Assembly: GCF_020520425.1 (NCBI RefSeq)
Contig: NC_079487.1
Span: 104,504,141-104,568,140 of the forward strand
Origin: Spinacia oleracea
Taxonomy: Eukaryota > Streptophyta > Magnoliopsida > Caryophyllales > Amaranthaceae
Direction of reading: 5' to 3'
DNA: 64,000 nucleotides
The notes below the pieces were generated by a model. The model did not search any database. It was not told where the DNA came from and worked only from the letters and a program-made list of their open reading frames with translations. Position 1 is the first letter of the stretch. Every line of letters starts with the position of its first letter. A program made the position numbers and the translations under genes. Positions 23,820 to 35,987 of the stretch are shown here, piece after piece.

Positions 23820-24086
23820 CAGTATAACACAGCGTAGTAGGTGTATGGTACTACGTTGTGATGGTGGAAAACGAACAGGAAACTCTGAATTTCCACAAGT
23901 ACGTTTTAATTAGAAATGAATAAAGTGATTAGAAAACTACATTTCCTTGTTTTTATACGTACGCTCGTACGTGCAACCTGCTCGTTTGTATTATTGCAAG
24001 GAAGATTACAAGTTAATTCAATACGTACGGATGGGAGCTGTTACACTTACCCCATAGCAGGTACAGTCAACTGTCAACATACCCTG

Positions 24087-24269
24087 GGTACCAATTGAGG
24101 TTGGCATGAGTGATTAAGGGCCTCTTGCTCCTTAACCAAGGTCTCGGGTTCGAGTCTTGGGAATGAAAAAAATCTCAACTGGGGGAATGCTGCCCATCAA
24201 CGTACCCATGCAAATTCATTAGTCCACTCGCTGAAGGCGATAGGAACTCCTCGTAGTAGAAACAAAAAA
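24087..24269 (+). mobile_element. tRNA-derived SINE
   Basis: A box A-like ggcatgagtgattaaggg and a box B-like gggttcgagtct lie near the 5' end at tRNA spacing. The element ends in a short A-rich tail (aacaaaaaaa). An 11-bp duplication, aacataccctg, flanks it at 24076-24086 and 24270-24280. Length is about 183 bp, typical for plant SINEs. Confidence 0.88.
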
Positions 24270-24280
24270 AACATACCCTG

Positions 24281-24926
24281 CAATGGGTACATTGCGATTT
24301 CTAACCCTTGGTTGAGCGGGACTTTCCTTCACCAATATTATTCCGCCCAAACTTTTAATAATTAAAAAATAATGCTGATTTCCTAATCTCCATTTCAAGT
24401 TTTCAACGGTAGCATTACAACGATATCAGCTTGCTTTCCAACGTAGGTATAAGGTAATTTCCTTTATCATCTTCTTTATGACTTTTTTATACTTGTTACT
24501 CATATAATCTATGGATAATTTGATCGATGAAAGCGGTTGTTTATTTTCTATTCAGATAATTTCCTTTAATTTTCATTACATAGTAAACGGCTGTTTAATC
24601 TGTGTTGTTAAAATTTATTTCGATTATATAAGAAAGCTTTACCTGGATACCATGGCGGAATGGCGCCATGGTGGATAAAACAATGTGTTTCATTCATTGA
24701 TTTATCGTAAAACTGCATGTTGTATTTAAAATAATTAGTTGTTATAATGTATTACTATCTTATTTAAATAAAAACAATTATTATTGATATCGGATAATGA
24801 AATACTTACCCAACATTTTGTATGTTCACCTAAAAACCTTGTATGTAGTTCCATACTTAATTAAAATATGTTGTATTGTATATAATTTTTGGTATTGTTT
24901 TATTCATTTCCCCAAATTAATCATTA
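24281..24926. other. Intergenic, AT-rich, nothing recognised
   Basis: No reading frame, repeat or transposon end that I can support. A short palindromic ccatggcggaatggcgccatgg-like run occurs near 24650-24672. Confidence 0.5.
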
Positions 24927-25094
24927 ATGGTTTCAATCGAACTTAATGTTACTGCATCTGAAGTAGTAGAAGGGAGTGAATTAGATGTTATCAACTCCAA
25001 TGTCCCCCTAATTGAAGGGATGTGTTTTGATTCCGAATTTGAATTTACCGAATTTTGTCATCGGTATGCTTTTAAGGAAGGGTTTGAGATGTAA
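24927..25094 (+). pseudogene. FAR1-like N-terminal fragment
   Basis: A 55-residue frame contains PLIEGMCFDSEFEFTEF and then HRYAFKEGFEM. This resembles the start of the FAR1 DNA-binding domain (P-x-x-GM-x-F-x-S-x-x-x-A-x-x-F-x-x-x-YA-x-x-x-GF), found in FAR1-related regulators and in the Mutator-like transposases they derive from. The frame stops immediately afterwards and the rest of the domain is missing. It is more likely a transposon relic than a gene. Confidence 0.5.
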
Positions 25095-25239
25095 TGTTGA
25101 AAACCACGACTAACAATGACAATGCCAAGTACTATATTGCAAGCACTAGCAACCAACCAATGGCTACGGATGATGTCAACCACTACATTGCAGGCAGTAG
25201 CAACACACAACTATTGCATTTGATGATGCAGGCATCGAT

Positions 25240-25262
25240 AAAGGTCGCAACATGCGACCTTT
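25240..25262. repeat. Perfect 10-bp inverted repeat, 3-nt loop
   Basis: aaaggtcgca and tgcgaccttt are exact reverse complements separated by aca. A second, weaker pair on the theme ttgcgaca / tgtcgcaa occurs near 25525-25550. No protein-coding or RNA family assignment is possible. Confidence 0.75.
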
Positions 25263-25544
25263 AAGCCGTGTCACAATGGTGACATGACATGCTTATGTGT
25301 CATGATTTAAATTGGAATCTAAAATATTTAACTTATATATCCTATTATACATGTTTAAAATTAACGTAGGAAAATCTTAATATTCTAATTTGTTTTTTTC
25401 TTTATATCAATTACCTTATTTACATATTTTCATAGTAAATTTTTTGCATTTGATAGTAAAAATATTATGATGACTCACAGCCTACGTGACGCCTAAATGT
25501 ACCAATTAAACTCCGACACGTAAGATTGCGACAACTAAATATTG

Positions 25545-25697
25545 TCGCAACTAATTATTGTTATTAATAAATAATTATGATTATTGTAGTTATTATTTAT
25601 TATTATGAGTATTGTTATAAATATTAACATTATATTAATTTTTAATTATTAATTATTAGTTATTAGTTATTAGTTATTAATTATTAATTATTAGTTA
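25545..25697. repeat. AT-rich simple repeat, attagttattag type
   Basis: Low-complexity run of att/ttatt words, with tandem ttagttatta units between about 25640 and 25697. It separates unassigned sequence from the end of the gag-like pseudogene. Confidence 0.85.
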
Positions 25698-26682
25698 CCA
25701 ATCCGGGGAGAACGGTCTGTACCGGAACCGCCTTTCCAGGACTGTTAGCGTCCCAAAGATAAGCCCAAACGTCGTGAAGATGCGCAAGGGCGTGAGCCGA
25801 GAACTAGTGACTCTCTAGCTTCGATTGCCGAGGGTTACTCTTTATAAAATCGTGTGGTGGACAACGGACGAGAATCTCGTTGTCGTCCGTCTTATAGCCA
25901 AGCACCTCGGAATCAACAACAACTTCACCTTGCTCTGCATAAGAGGAAAATAAAAGATTAGATCCAAAAGCACTAAAAAGAGGGAGGCAAACACCCCAGC
26001 CGAAGCACGATCTCAGCGCAAAAAATCTCACCCCTGTCATAGATCCTACTGAGACCGGCAGCAGCGAGGATGACCTCCTGGGTGATGTAATGCAGGTTCT
26101 GAAGCCAATACTCAGGCTCCCTAGATGTTCTCGCTCGAACCATTCCAGCAGAACAACGTGGTCCGTGTTTTCTGGATCGACAGATCCAACCCTCGACATC
26201 GTCGGATCCACCCTCACGAACCATTTTGGAGGCGAGTAGTAGTAAGAGTGCTTCGGATCAACAGGCACCCGAACTAAGAGCAAGTGCGTTTTCCACTCAT
26301 GAACCGAGGATACATAGGGGAACACGTTCAGATAATTTCTCTTGCCTTTCCGAGACCTTTTGTTAGTAATGGTCCACCAACCATGAGCATCGTTCGAATT
26401 CCTCACGAGCTCATGCATCTCCTGGAAGACCTCAATAGAAGGTGGATAACTGAGGTAGTCACACATCCAACGGTACCTGATAATGTGACGCATAGACTTC
26501 GACGTCAACTGAGCCAACGAGATGTTGTACTCATTCAGTAAACGAGCAATAAACGGATCCAGAGGGAACCGAAGCCCGTAGTCAAAGTGATGAAGATATA
26601 CGGCAATAAAGCCAGGAGGAGGGCGAGTTCCCTCACATGCTTCTGCACCGGAAGCTCGCATCAATAACATAGGGCATACTGA

Positions 26683-27355
26683 CAGTGGCGGAACCAGAAA
26701 TTGAAGTTTGGGGGGGCCAAGGGTTCACATACGATCGAATATATTATCTTTGTCTCAAAAATAATACGAATGATAAATTTTATTGCACATAATATTTCAA
26801 AGGTTGAAGTAATATTCCTTTGATTTTCTTAAGTTTTATTCAAAGCAGTAGAATATAAATTAAGGATATTCACTGATAAGATAATAGAGATAGAAATTAA
26901 CAGATTTATAAAATATTATAGAGTTCCACAATATAGAGAAACACACAAAATTGTTGTAAATATTTTAAACACATTGTACATTTAAGTACTCCGTATAACA
27001 TATTTGTGAATTTTAGATAAGAGGTATTGAATTTATGAACTTTTACCCAATAAATTGAACTAAGATGTACGGTAATTTTCATAAACCCTGTAATACGGTT
27101 GTATAAATAAGGTAGTAGCACGTACTATTGTAACCCCTCAAAAATAAAAAAGTACAAGTGAAAGAAAAAAATAAAAAGGATTAAAAAAGGAAAAGAGTGT
27201 GCTGTGGGCTCGAACCCGGGCGCATCATAACATCAACACACATTCAAACCAATTGAGCTACTCATAACATGTAGTCTTCAAATGCGTATTTTATATTTAT
27301 CTAAACCATAGGGGGGGCCATGGCCCCCGCCAGCCCCCCCTTGGTTCCGCCCCTG
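26683..27355. mobile_element. hAT-type MITE inside the gag-like gene
   Basis: The left end cagtggcggaacca and right end (reverse complement caggggcggaacca) form a TIR with one mismatch. The 8-bp duplication catactga flanks it at 26675-26682 and 27356-27363, the hAT size. G-runs lie just inside both ends. The 673-bp body has no transposase but carries a tRNA-like module near its right end. Confidence 0.88.
27206..27260 (-). other. tRNA-like module inside the hAT MITE
   Basis: On the minus strand tagctcaattgg (27249-27260) is a good box A and cccgggttcgagccc (27206-27220) a good box B with its T-stem. The intervening bases do not make a normal anticodon stem and no acceptor stem closes. I call it a tRNA relic or cryptic polymerase III promoter, not a tRNA gene. 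Confidence 0.55.
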
Positions 27356-27970
27356 CATACTGAATACCATAAAGGTCCTCGGCCAAGCGATGATAGTGCC
27401 CTTTCCTCGCTTCCACCAACCAGTTCACATCAACTTCCGTACCATCAGGACCAGCAATATCGGTTTTATCATTGAAAAGAGGCGTAAGTCTCCCCAAAGG
27501 ATCCGCCTCCTCCCAACGCCTCGGAAAGAGAGGACGAACGGGAAAGCGACCAGTAATTCCGACCCCTCGACTCGACTCAGCACGAGCTTCACCACCCGAG
27601 CGCTCCTTAGCTTTAACCTCGGGAGAAGCTTCCCTCGGCCTCTCCAAAGAGGCCCTATTTTCATCTACTTCACTAGAAGAAGATACTACACCAGAATTCT
27701 TTTTCCACCGTCCCCCAGCCATGGCGAAACTCCAAATCTAGAGTGCCGAAGAGAAAAGAACAAGGTAACGAGAAAAAGTAAGAGAAAACTGCAAACAAAT
27801 TACCTTCCCCGAAGCGGAAGTCGCCGACAAATCAAACAGAGTAAGGTCCCGAAGTAGATTCCCGGTGAATTTGCAAAGATATTAAGGAAACTCGCAAGGA
27901 AACCACCGGAATTCTATGGAAGCTTTGAGAGATTTTAGCGAATAAAGTTTGAAACGGTGGATTAGGTCTG

Positions 27971-27980
27971 GTATTTATAG
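27971..27980 (-). promoter_or_regulatory. TATA box upstream of the gag-like gene
   Basis: ctataaatac on the minus strand lies about 250 bp before the ATG at 27722, with a pyrimidine-rich leader between. Position and sequence fit a polymerase II core promoter. Confidence 0.5.
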
Positions 27981-28344
27981 GCCATGATTCGAAAAACCGC
28001 CCAACTTCTACTTTATTCCAATCCACTCGATCAAAGACACATCCGAGGAGTTCTTCGACACCTGTCTCACAATACACGGATTCAAACGTTCCTTTTTTAA
28101 AAAAGAGATGGAGCTTTTGGACTTCTCATACTTGGAAACCCACCTATTTAATTCTAAATGGACCGGGTCTGGGGGGCATGTTGTTTGGGCTCCTAATTGG
28201 ATACCAATTGGGTCAGCAGTCCAAAGCCCAATGGCTCTACCCAACAACATCAAAGCCAATAAACCCCTTATTTGGCTAGTCAACCACCAACAAGGCCCAA
28301 GGCCCAACGGTAATAAATGACCTATGGGGCATTTACTACACAAA

Positions 28345-28610
28345 CACTATAAATAAGCCGCCAAAGCTCACACCTCAAGGTACGTCCAATTTATTGCCTT
28401 AAGACTACTCTCTAGTGAACTCACTCTAGATCCGAGCATCGTTCTTACTTACGCATCGGAGGGGCTTTCCTCGAAAACACCCCCGAGGCTAATAACTTGT
28501 CAATTGTGCAGGTAAATTCGGACACAACTCATTCAAGCAAGCAAGATCTTCCACATCAACGAAAAGGGGCTTCATACGAAACCCATTGTTTCAACACCGG
28601 AACATTTACA
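28345..28610 (+). other. LTR-like or promoter-like segment
   Basis: A plus-strand TATA motif (ctataaataag at 28349-28359) is followed by a transcript-like stretch. It diverges from the minus-strand promoter at 27971. The segment may be the end of an LTR from another decayed element, but I could not find a partner LTR or terminal dinucleotides. Confidence 0.3.
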
Positions 28611-28891
28611 AATATGACATATTCTATCGCCCTTGTCTCACACTCCCACCACCACCATTGTCAGCAACCAAATGAAGAAATTCGAGTTATCCATTGACTT
28701 TATTATGGAATCAGTTCCATATATGGTCATTGTATTGACTTAATTTGACTCCGATTCGTTAATATCTTACTATAGATTACAATTTTACTCATGCTCTAAG
28801 TTCTCTTACCATCTTCCTCCTCAGTCCTCACCGGTAAGAGTTCATTAGATGAAAAAGAATAGCAATTAATGATCGGAATGGAAGTAGGTAA

Positions 28892-29567
28892 TGTAATACC
28901 TCGTATTTTTATAATAATTATAAATATATTTTATTATATTTATAAAACATTTTATGATTTTTAGAATTTATTTCTCATTTAAATATTATTTAAATGTATT
29001 TTAATTAATTAGAATATTTATTATTTTAATTAATTATGAAACAAATTTAATTTTCGAGTCGGGAAATTTAATGGGTCGCAAATAATTTTAAAGGATTGAG
29101 TTTTTAAATAAAAGTCCAACTCGTTTTATTAAACGAGCCCAATCAAAAGAATTTAATTCTAAATTAAACTCTAAACTAGCCCAATCATTTAATTGCTAAG
29201 CCCAACATCAAATTCCTAAGCCTAGCCCACTAGGGATTTGAGAGCCTATAAATAGAACTCTCCTCATTAAATGACTCCCTTATTTTTCATTAAACCCTTC
29301 CTTCCTTTCTTGCCCCACACTCCTCTTTTCTCTCTCCCTTGTGCCCGGCTCACTGCACCCGCACAACACGAGCACGTTTCGTGCCTCGTGTGCTGTCGTG
29401 CCTTACCCATCGCTGCCCCACACTAGTCGCCCTCGCAGCCCGCACACCCCCTTCCCCTACTACGTGCTATTGCTTTTGCTGTGTGCGCCGCTCTCGCCCA
29501 GCCACACGCACACCCTCACTCTCTTGCTCGCCCTCTCGTCCCGCGCCAGCGCCCTGCTGCTGCTGCC
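28892..29567 (+). mobile_element. Truncated LTR, probably Gypsy type
   Basis: The segment starts tgtaatacctcgtattttt, runs through AT-rich sequence, and has a TATA motif (ctataaatagaac, about 29248-29260) followed by a CT-rich leader. It breaks off at about 29567, exactly where the second receptor-kinase block begins. The truncation suggests the duplication breakpoint fell inside this LTR. The GC-rich reading frames at 29339-29659 are not genes. Confidence 0.5.
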
Positions 29568-29737
29568 TTATAAGATGGCACAAAATTACTCTGTGGTTGA
29601 GAAGAAGTAACTGTAAAAAAAGTATTTGCTACACCAGTTCGAGCTTCTTCTCAACGTGATACAACGAGGAATATTACAATAAACTACTTCATTTACAAGA
29701 AACTATATTGACTGAACCTTTACAATAGCACAGAGGA

Positions 29738-32860
<3,123 letters not shown>

Positions 32861-33119
32861 AGATTAAAGCTTGATTTGATCCTGTAAAATCCAACACCAA
32901 AATTTAGATAAATTCCAATATTTATGTTTTCCTATATAATATCCAATCTATTAAATTTAAGATCAATCCGATCCGACCTTGAACTAAAAACACAAATAAA
33001 CCTAATAAATAATTACATAAGCTTAAACTAGATAATACTATTCAATCCGAGATGTGTGTCAACCAGCTTAGTTGATACACGGCCTAGTACAAAAAAAAGT
33101 CAAAATTAATACTTGGTAC

Positions 33120-35972
33120 TGAAGGAAATAATGCCCTTGGTCCAAGTATGCATTCAATGTTAAGTCTAATAAATGCGGTTCAGTATTAATTAACAAGTTA
33201 ATAATTCAGTGAGATCAAGTGAGCTGAATGCCTAGCTAGAGGCCGCTTCAGTTCAAGTGGAATTAATGATATTAATCCACAGCTTACTCTTGACTGAACC
33301 CGTAGGGTCACACAAATAGTACGTAAACGGATCAAGTATTTAATGGCATTAAATACTCCATCTATGGATATTCGGAATCGACGGATCTTGGTTTCAGTGG
33401 GAGCTGAGATCGTCAAAGGCAAGAAATGAATACTCCGGAAACGATGATATTGCCGGAAACGGAAATATGGATCGTATCGGAAATATAAATATTATCCAAG
33501 TCGTAGATGTTGCCGGAAACGGAAACATGGTACGTATCGGAAAATATTATCGGAAATGGAAATATTGCCGGAATCGGAAATATTGCCGGAAACGGAAATA
33601 TTGTCAGAATCGGAAATATTATCGGAATCGGAAAATAGTTCCGGAAACGGAAATATTAAATATTTTTTCGAAACGGAAATTAATTCCGGAATCGGAAATA
33701 TTAAATATTGTTCGTATCGGAAATGAATTCCGGAATCGAGAATTTAATCGGAAGCGTATCGTATGAATTAGCATCGGACGAGGCCTGCCAGACGAAGGCC
33801 CAACACGAAGCCGGGCCATCGCCCAGCAAGCCAAGCGCAACAACCACACGCCAAGCATACGACTAGGCCCAGCGCAAAAGCCAGGCCCAGCCGAAGCTTG
33901 GGCGCGCGCGCGGACCGCAAATTTTTGGCTATACCCGGGTACAGTCAAAGCTGGCTGTACCCCCATCCAAAACGATGTCGTTTTGTGTTGTTTAAAATGA
34001 ACATTAATATACTGGTACAAAAATGAACATTTACTATTTCGGAAATGAACATTTATTTATTTATTTGGAATGAACATTTACTATTTTGGAAATGAACATT
34101 TACTATTTTGGAAATGAACATTTATTTATTTATTTAGAAATAAACTACAAAAATGAACATTTACTATTTCGAAAATGAACATTTATTTATTTATTTGGAA
34201 TGAACATTCACTATTTTGAAAATGAACATTTATTTATTTATTTGGAAATAAACAATATAGGCGCTTGTAAAAACATAAAAGACCAATGAAGTGAACAATT
34301 TCATTATGAACATTAACCATATATTTAGTGTGAACAAACAAATAAACAAAAAAGAACAAATAATTCAACAAAAAAGAACAAACAATATAAAAAAGAAAAT
34401 AAAATTCAAGAAAAAAGAACAACCAATACAACAATTATGAACAATTTTATGATGAATTTTAAAGCCAACATGAAAGAACAAACAATACAACATGAAAGAA
34501 CAAACAATACAACATGAAAGAACAAACAATACAACAAGAAAGAACAAATACTGGTACAAAAATGAACATTTACTATTTCGGAAATGAACATTTACCATTT
34601 CGGAAATGAACATTTACTATTTCGGAAATGAACATTTATTTATTTATTTGGAATGAACATTTACTATTTTGAAAATGAACATTTATTTATTTATTTGGAA
34701 ATAAACAATATAGGCGCTTGTAAAAACATAAAAAGACCAATGAAGTGAACAATTTCATTATGAACATTAACCATATATTTATTGTGAACAGACAAATAAA
34801 CAAGAAAGAACAAATAATTCAACAAAAAAGAACAAACAATATAAAAAAGAACATAAAATTCCAGAAAAAAGAACAAACAATACAACAATTATGAACAATT
34901 TTATGATGAATTTTAAAGCCAACATGAAAGAACAAACAATACAACAATAAGTTTGATGAATGAATTTAAAAAACAACAAGAAAGAACAAACAGTACAACA
35001 AGAAAGAGCAAACAATACAAAAAGAAAGAATAAAAGATTAATGAAGAGTTTAATTATGAACATTAACCATATGATTATTATAAGCAAACAAATAAACAAG
35101 AAAGAACAAACAATATAAAAAAGAACATAAAATTCCAGAAGAAAGAACAAAAAATACAACAATTATAAAAATTTGATGATGAATTTTAAAAACAACATGA
35201 AAGAACAAACAGTACAACAAGAAAGAACAAACAGTACAATAAGAATGAACAAACAGTACAATAAAAAAGAACAAACAGTCGACAAGAATGAACAAACAAT
35301 ATGAGCGTGTCGTTTTTGGGGGGTACAGCCAGAGCTGGCTGTACCCGGGTACAGCAATTAGCGACGCGCGGACAAGGCTGCGACAGTGGGCATTGCGCTG
35401 TGCGCTCGGCGTGGGCCGCAAGGCCTGCGTGCGGGCGTGCGGTGCTTGTGCGCCACTCGTGTGTGTTACTCGGAATCCTAAGGCTACCGGGATTCGTAAT
35501 ATGATTAAATCTAATCCTAATAGATAAAGTTTGTTTAATTAGAGTCATAGTAGGATTATAATTAAATAGATTTGTATTCTAATAGGATTATAATTCCTTT
35601 CCATAAACTCTATAAATAAGTGCCTAGGGTCACATATTTACATCGAGCATTCAAGTATTCAAAGTGAGTTTTTGAGAGAAAAATTCAATTACACAATTGC
35701 CTATAAAGTGCCGAAAATAATAGTACCTTAAGGGCGATTCTAGTTGGTCAATCTTAAGGCGGATCCGGACGTGCTGTGGACTATCTACGGAGGGACGACA
35801 CTTGGAGTCCTAAAGACTTGTTCTTGTTCGGTTCGGGCGCAGCTAGGGAAGGCACGCAACAAAGAGTATGCATCTAAACTATGCTAAATGATTATGTGTA
35901 AATAATATGTTTTCCTGGCTTTATGGTTTTTCCGCATGATTTATGAATTGTCATATGTATCATAACCTAACA
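33120..35972 (+). repeat. Left LTR (2,853 bp, contains an insertion)
   Basis: It matches the right LTR except for a 1,450-bp TIR element at 33915-35364 plus an 8-bp duplication, and about 54 bp of extra internal short repeats near 33550-33605. Near 33440-33740 lies an array of ggaaatattgccggaa-like units. A TATA-like ctataaataag lies at about 35609, followed by the transcript-start region. Confidence 0.93.
33915..35364. mobile_element. TIR element nested in the left LTR
   Basis: Inverted ends contain ctatacccgggtacag / ctgtacccgggtacag followed by ctggctgtaccccc on both arms. An 8-bp duplication, cgcgcgga, lies at 33907-33914 and 35365-35372. The corresponding site in the right LTR (near 44210-44217) is empty. 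The body is AT-rich, with repeated gaacatttactatttcgg and agaacaaacaatacaac words, and a segment of about 450 bp is duplicated (34014-34440 versus 34553-34910). The hydrophobic minus-strand frames are translations of these repeats, not genes. Superfamily is unclear: 8 bp suits hAT, while the long TIR recalls Mutator. Confidence 0.85.
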
Positions 35973-35973
35973 G

Positions 35974-35987
35974 TGGTATCACGAGCC
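35974..35987 (+). promoter_or_regulatory. Primer-binding site of the copia element
   Basis: tggtatcacgagcc begins one base after the LTR end. It resembles the common plant site tggtatcagagc, complementary to the 3' end of initiator methionine tRNA, with one extra base. Confidence 0.7.

Larger units (their letters stand above)
20005..23990. repeat. Tandem duplicated block, copy 1
   Basis: The sequence from about 20007 to 23985 is closely similar to 29568-33119 plus 44822-45390, in the same orientation. It covers the whole receptor-kinase gene, its 5'-UTR intron and about 150 bp of upstream sequence. Exon similarity is very high by eye, with two short in-frame indels. This copy lacks the retrotransposon present in copy 2 and so shows the original sequence. 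Confidence 0.92.
25698..27722 (-). pseudogene. Transposon gag-like gene (putative gypsy-type transposon domain), disrupted
   Basis: Read on the minus strand, the ATG at 27722 opens a charged, serine-rich N terminus (141 residues to 27297). Its last host-derived codons are near 27364. After a hAT MITE the protein resumes at about 26674 with PPGFIAVYLHHFDYGLRFPL, then SKSMRHIIRYRW. This is the pattern of the plant 'putative gypsy type transposon' N-terminal domain (Pfam Transposase_28-like). A further in-register stretch, AHALAHLHDVWAYLWDA, follows at about 25790-25740 in another phase. The phase differs across the MITE, so a frameshift exists in addition to the insertion. It is probably a relic of a Gypsy-like or other large transposon, not a host gene. 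Confidence 0.65.

Noticed and set aside
27206-27260. A tRNA gene on the minus strand
   Set aside because: Boxes A and B are good, but there is no acceptor stem or normal anticodon stem, and it lies inside a MITE.
27390-27857. 155-residue plus-strand frame
   Set aside because: It is antisense to the gag-like gene, whose minus-strand reading has the recognisable organisation, promoter and leader.
29339-29659. Two proline/serine/cysteine-rich plus-strand frames
   Set aside because: They cross from an LTR leader into the duplicated block at 29568, so the second half cannot be a conserved gene.
34234-35548. Minus-strand frames rich in F, L, C and Y that look like membrane proteins
   Set aside because: They are translations of agaacaaacaatacaac-type tandem repeats inside a nested transposon and change frame at each repeat.
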